A DNA stretch of 44,700 bases, from the NCBI GenBank assembly GCA_045576355.1, contig JAZNGG010000011.1, forward strand, positions 1 to 44,700, written 5' to 3'. The stretch's first letter is position 1, and every line of letters starts with the position of its first letter. A program made the translations under genes and the position numbers. This document shows positions 42,066 through 44,700 of this stretch, one piece after another. Below the pieces are notes generated by a model. It searched no databases. It had not been told where the DNA came from and saw only the letters and a program-made list of their open reading frames with translations. Source of the DNA: Liminaster sp045576355. GTDB lineage: Bacteria > Bacteroidota > Bacteroidia > Bacteroidales > UBA3663.

Positions 42066-43169
42066 ATGAGAAAATACCTTCTTTCCCTCCCTTCATTATG
42101 GCTATGCTGCCTCTTGTTTCTGACCGGCATCCAGTCGGTCTATGCAGACAAGAGAGCAAAAATAACTTTTGACAAGGGTAGTCATGACTTTGGTGACATA
42201 TATGAAAGTAACGGAGATGTCACGTGTCAATTCACTTTCACCAATACCGGTGATGCCCCATTGCTGATCTTGAGGGCACAAGCGTCATGCGGATGTACCT
42301 CTCCGGAATATCCCAGACAGCCAATCCGGCCGGGTGAAAGTGGAGAGATCTCCGTGACCTATCATGCCAAAGGGAGACCGGGAGTATTTCAGAAGAGTGT
42401 CTATATCTATGATAACTCATCGGCTAACCACCGCACCACTCTGCTGATCAATGGAAACGTCATCTCTGACAAACGTCCCGAAGAGACATACACTCAGCAA
42501 CTGGGAGGAGGTCTGCGCATGAAACTCAAAAGCCTATCCTTTTTTGATGTCTCTCCCAACACGACACGGACCCGAAGCTTAGCGGTTTATAACGAAAGTG
42601 ACATCCCGATGAAACTCGATTTCTCCAATGTCCCCGGACATATCTATGTGGAGAGTGATCCGCAGATCATCGAAGCCAAAAAAGAGGGTAAAATCCTGAT
42701 CAGCTACTATCCCGGCAAAGTCAAAGATTGGGGAATGCAGAAACATGGATTCAACATAGTGGTCAAAGGGAAAGAGAGCCAGATGAAGCAAAACAAAATC
42801 ACTGTGACGGCTGACATCCAGGAAGACTTCAGTGTTTTGAGCAAAAGAGAAAGAGCCAATGCACCGGTCGTAGAACTGCCCCAGACCACACTTGACTTTG
42901 GCAAGACACAGCAGAGCAAGACTCTTTCCATCCCAATCCGCAACACCGGCAAAAACAAACTCCTCGTGCGTAAAGTGCAGAATAGCGACCCGGAGACTTT
43001 CACCTGCAAAGTCAAAGAGACAACGATCAAGAGTGGCGGAGAGACACTTTTGGAAATCACATTCCATCCGCATCGCTGCAAGCTCTTCAGCATAAATCAT
43101 CATGTGACACTCATCACCAATGACCCGAACAATTCTCGGATCATCATTAATATGACGGCTGCCAAATAA
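42066..43169 (+). CDS. DUF1573-family exported protein
   Basis: A 367-residue protein read from ATG 42066. A TTG at 42042 also opens the frame, but it overlaps the alaS stop and would spoil the signal peptide (LSLPSLWLCCLLFLTGIQSV). The mature part carries two Ig-like DUF1573-type domains: residues about 30-130 with the signature HDFGDIYESNGDVTCQFTFT and SCGCTSPEYP, and about 265-365 with LDFGKTQQSKTLSIPIRNTG. The Cys pair SCGCT is a family hallmark. DUF1573 proteins are abundant in Bacteroidota and of unknown function. It is probably co-transcribed with alaS. Confidence 0.88.
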   Translation: MRKYLLSLPSLWLCCLLFLTGIQSVYADKRAKITFDKGSHDFGDIYESNGDVTCQFTFTNTGDAPLLILRAQASCGCTSPEYPRQPIRPGESGEISVTYHAKGRPGVFQKSVYIYDNSSANHRTTLLINGNVISDKRPEETYTQQLGGGLRMKLKSLSFFDVSPNTTRTRSLAVYNESDIPMKLDFSNVPGHIYVESDPQIIEAKKEGKILISYYPGKVKDWGMQKHGFNIVVKGKESQMKQNKITVTADIQEDFSVLSKRERANAPVVELPQTTLDFGKTQQSKTLSIPIRNTGKNKLLVRKVQNSDPETFTCKVKETTIKSGGETLLEITFHPHRCKLFSINHHVTLITNDPNNSRIIINMTAAK

Positions 43170-43203
43170 TGCTATTTATGCTTGCCAAGTAGCTCATTCC
43201 TCA

Positions 43204-43222
43204 CTCGAAACCGAGAGTTTTT
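43204..43222 (+). terminator. Possible weak terminator after the DUF1573 gene
   Basis: A short stem CTCG, loop AAAC, CGAG, then AG and TTTTT, 35 bases after the stop. The stem is only 4 bp, so this is uncertain. No good promoter was found in the rest of the gap before mdh. Confidence 0.35.
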
Positions 43223-43335
43223 GATGCAATATCCGCTTGGTGATGCACGTTTTTAGCCAAGAAGAATTAACTTCGCGACAACAACAGGACAAACTATTCT
43301 GAAGAATTATTGTTATACCCTATAAAAATAAAATT

Positions 43336-44334
43336 ATGGCTTATTTAACTGACGAGAAACTTGTCATTGTAGGTGCAGCCGGTATGATCGGCTCCAACAT
43401 GGTACAAACAGCACTTACTATGCAACTCACGCCCAACATCTGTCTCTATGACGTCTATGCTCCCGGACTTGAAGGTGTAGCAGAAGAGATGTATCACTGT
43501 GGCTTTGAGGGCGCCAATATCACTTGGACAACAGATATCAAAGAGGCATTCAGTGGTGCCAAATATATCATCTCTTCCGGTGGTGCTCCCCGCAAGGCTG
43601 GCATGACCCGTGAAGATCTCTTGAAAGGTAATTGCGAGATCGCTAAACAACTCGGTGAAAACATCAAGGCATACTGCCCCGATGTGAAGCACGTGGTAAT
43701 CATCTTCAATCCGGCTGACCTTACCGGACTTGTAACTCTTCTTTACTCCGGATTGAAACCGGGTCAGGTAACGACTCTCGCAGCGCTCGACTCTACCCGT
43801 CTCCAAAGCGCATTGGCTAAGAAATTCGGCGTATTGCAAAGCAGCATCACCGGTTGCCGCACCTATGGTGGTCACGGTGAACAAATGGCTGTGTTCGGAT
43901 CTAAAGTTTTGGTAAACGGCACTCCGCTCAACCAGCTCATCGGCACTCCTGAATTCCCGACAGAAGAATGGAACGCTATGAAGACTGCAGTCACCAAAGG
44001 TGGCGCAAAGATTATCGAGTTACGCGGTCGTTCCTCTTTCCAGAGCCCATCATACTGCTCTGTAGAGACTATCCGCGCGGCTATGGGTGGCGAGGCATTC
44101 CGTTGGCCTGTGGGCACATACGTATGCAACGAGAAGTATAATCACATCATGATGGCTATGGATACCACAGTAGATACTGAAGGTTGCCATTACACCATGC
44201 CCGAAGGCACTGCAGAAGAGCTCGCAAGTCTGGATGCCAGCTATGAGCATCTCTGCAAAATGCGTGACGAATTGGTTACTCTTGACATCATCCCTGCCAT
44301 CAGCGAGTGGAACAAGATCAACCCGAACCTTTGA
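43336..44334 (+). CDS. mdh: Malate dehydrogenase
   Basis: A 332-residue NAD-dependent malate/lactate dehydrogenase-family enzyme of the type annotated as Mdh in Bacteroidales, interconverting malate and oxaloacetate. It has the Rossmann NAD motif VIVGAAGMIGSNMVQ, the substrate arginines in GGAPRKAGMTREDLLKGN, the substrate-binding DSTRLQSALAK, and the catalytic histidine in CRTYGGHGEQMAV. In Bacteroidales this reaction feeds the reductive branch to fumarate and succinate. Own terminator downstream. The assignment as malate rather than lactate dehydrogenase rests on resemblance to Bacteroidales Mdh, not on a single decisive residue. Confidence 0.92.
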   Translation: MAYLTDEKLVIVGAAGMIGSNMVQTALTMQLTPNICLYDVYAPGLEGVAEEMYHCGFEGANITWTTDIKEAFSGAKYIISSGGAPRKAGMTREDLLKGNCEIAKQLGENIKAYCPDVKHVVIIFNPADLTGLVTLLYSGLKPGQVTTLAALDSTRLQSALAKKFGVLQSSITGCRTYGGHGEQMAVFGSKVLVNGTPLNQLIGTPEFPTEEWNAMKTAVTKGGAKIIELRGRSSFQSPSYCSVETIRAAMGGEAFRWPVGTYVCNEKYNHIMMAMDTTVDTEGCHYTMPEGTAEELASLDASYEHLCKMRDELVTLDIIPAISEWNKINPNL

Positions 44335-44357
44335 TTGTAACATAATCACTAATATCC

Positions 44358-44402
44358 GTAATGGGGTGTGCTGCTTTTGCAATACACCCCATTACTTATT
44401 TA
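44358..44402 (+). terminator. Terminator after mdh
   Basis: A perfect 12-bp inverted repeat (GTAATGGGGTGT, 44358-44369, and ACACCCCATTAC, 44384-44395) with a 14-base loop, followed by TTATTTATAT. It starts 23 bases after the mdh stop. Confidence 0.85.
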
Positions 44403-44616
44403 TATAGCCCTTCTGCCCTACATCCGTACACATCTGGAAAGAGAAAACAGGTTCACTATCCGACAGAAGTTAGACGAATTATATTACGATTTATTAACGC
44501 ACATTTGTAATCTCGCCTTATCAATCATTTACCTCTCCACAAGTATCAGATTTCTCACTTTGTCTTATACTGATATAGGTAGACGCATATTATAACCCCC
44601 AATAAAATGTATATCT

Positions 44617-44700
44617 ATGTCAACAAAAAACAAAAACGCCTCTCGTGATGCAATTCGCGAACGAGTTATCAAGGATTATTTGGAGAATCATTTCACGATT
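44617..44700 (+). CDS. 5' end of an unidentified gene, cut by the window edge
   Basis: An ATG at 44617 opens a frame of 28 codons that runs off the window: MSTKNKNASRDAIRERVIKD, then YLENHFTI. It is basic at the start, with no signal peptide. Too short to identify. An earlier ATG at 44607 is in another frame and stops after 13 codons, so it is not an alternative start. It lies 214 bases after the mdh terminator and is likely a separate transcript. Confidence 0.6.
   Translation, partial: MSTKNKNASRDAIRERVIKDYLENHFTI

Overview
The window is chromosomal DNA from a member of the Bacteroidota, most likely the order Bacteroidales. The gene content points there: PorZ and C-terminal sorting signals of the type IX secretion system (T9SS), DUF4292 and DUF1573 proteins, an Omp28-type protein, a Bacteroidales-type malate dehydrogenase, and several promoters that fit the Bacteroidota pattern (TTTG, about 20 bases, TAnnTTTG). 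T9SS suggests a relative of Porphyromonas or Tannerella, but the species cannot be read from the sequence. No rRNA, tRNA, CRISPR array, insertion sequence or phage gene was seen.

Layout. 1-500: no gene, two tandem repeat arrays (32-bp and 22-bp periods). 510-1823: hflX on the minus strand, divergent from a long plus-strand run (1956-15310). That run holds dut, a TPR protein, a DUF4292 lipoprotein and an EnvC-like LytM protein, then a surface-polysaccharide block: a double FdtA-type ketoisomerase, an N-acyltransferase, a DegT/FdtB aminotransferase, a Wzx-type flippase, a hexapeptide acyltransferase, PorZ and a family 2 glycosyltransferase. 15549-22797: a minus-strand run of housekeeping and envelope genes (SGNH hydrolase, degenerate M23 protein, dxr, rseP, rlmI, folA, lpxL-like). 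22946-32465: ispD, then an accessory-looking stretch with a 1254-residue T9SS-sorted Omp28-like protein, a 1-kb intergenic region full of repeats and phased palindromes, a secreted MORN-repeat protein, a 729-residue surface protein and a 59-residue small protein. 32629-39217: minus-strand GH3 glycosidase, kdsB, a RelA/SpoT homologue with a damaged synthetase domain, a MerR regulator and an M23 peptidase. 39430-44700: alaS, a DUF1573 protein, mdh and the start of one more gene.

How it fits together. Much of the window serves the cell envelope: KDO activation (kdsB), lipid A acylation (lpxL-like), amino-sugar and O-antigen-type assembly, PorZ (known in Porphyromonas gingivalis to present anionic LPS to the T9SS sortase), and cargo-like proteins with C-terminal sorting signals. 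The placement of porZ among amino-sugar, flippase and glycosyltransferase genes is the most coherent functional theme. The least explained items are the exact 22-bp-phased palindromes near 28.3 kb, the 32-bp-phased repeats at the left end, and the 59-residue small protein at 32.3 kb.
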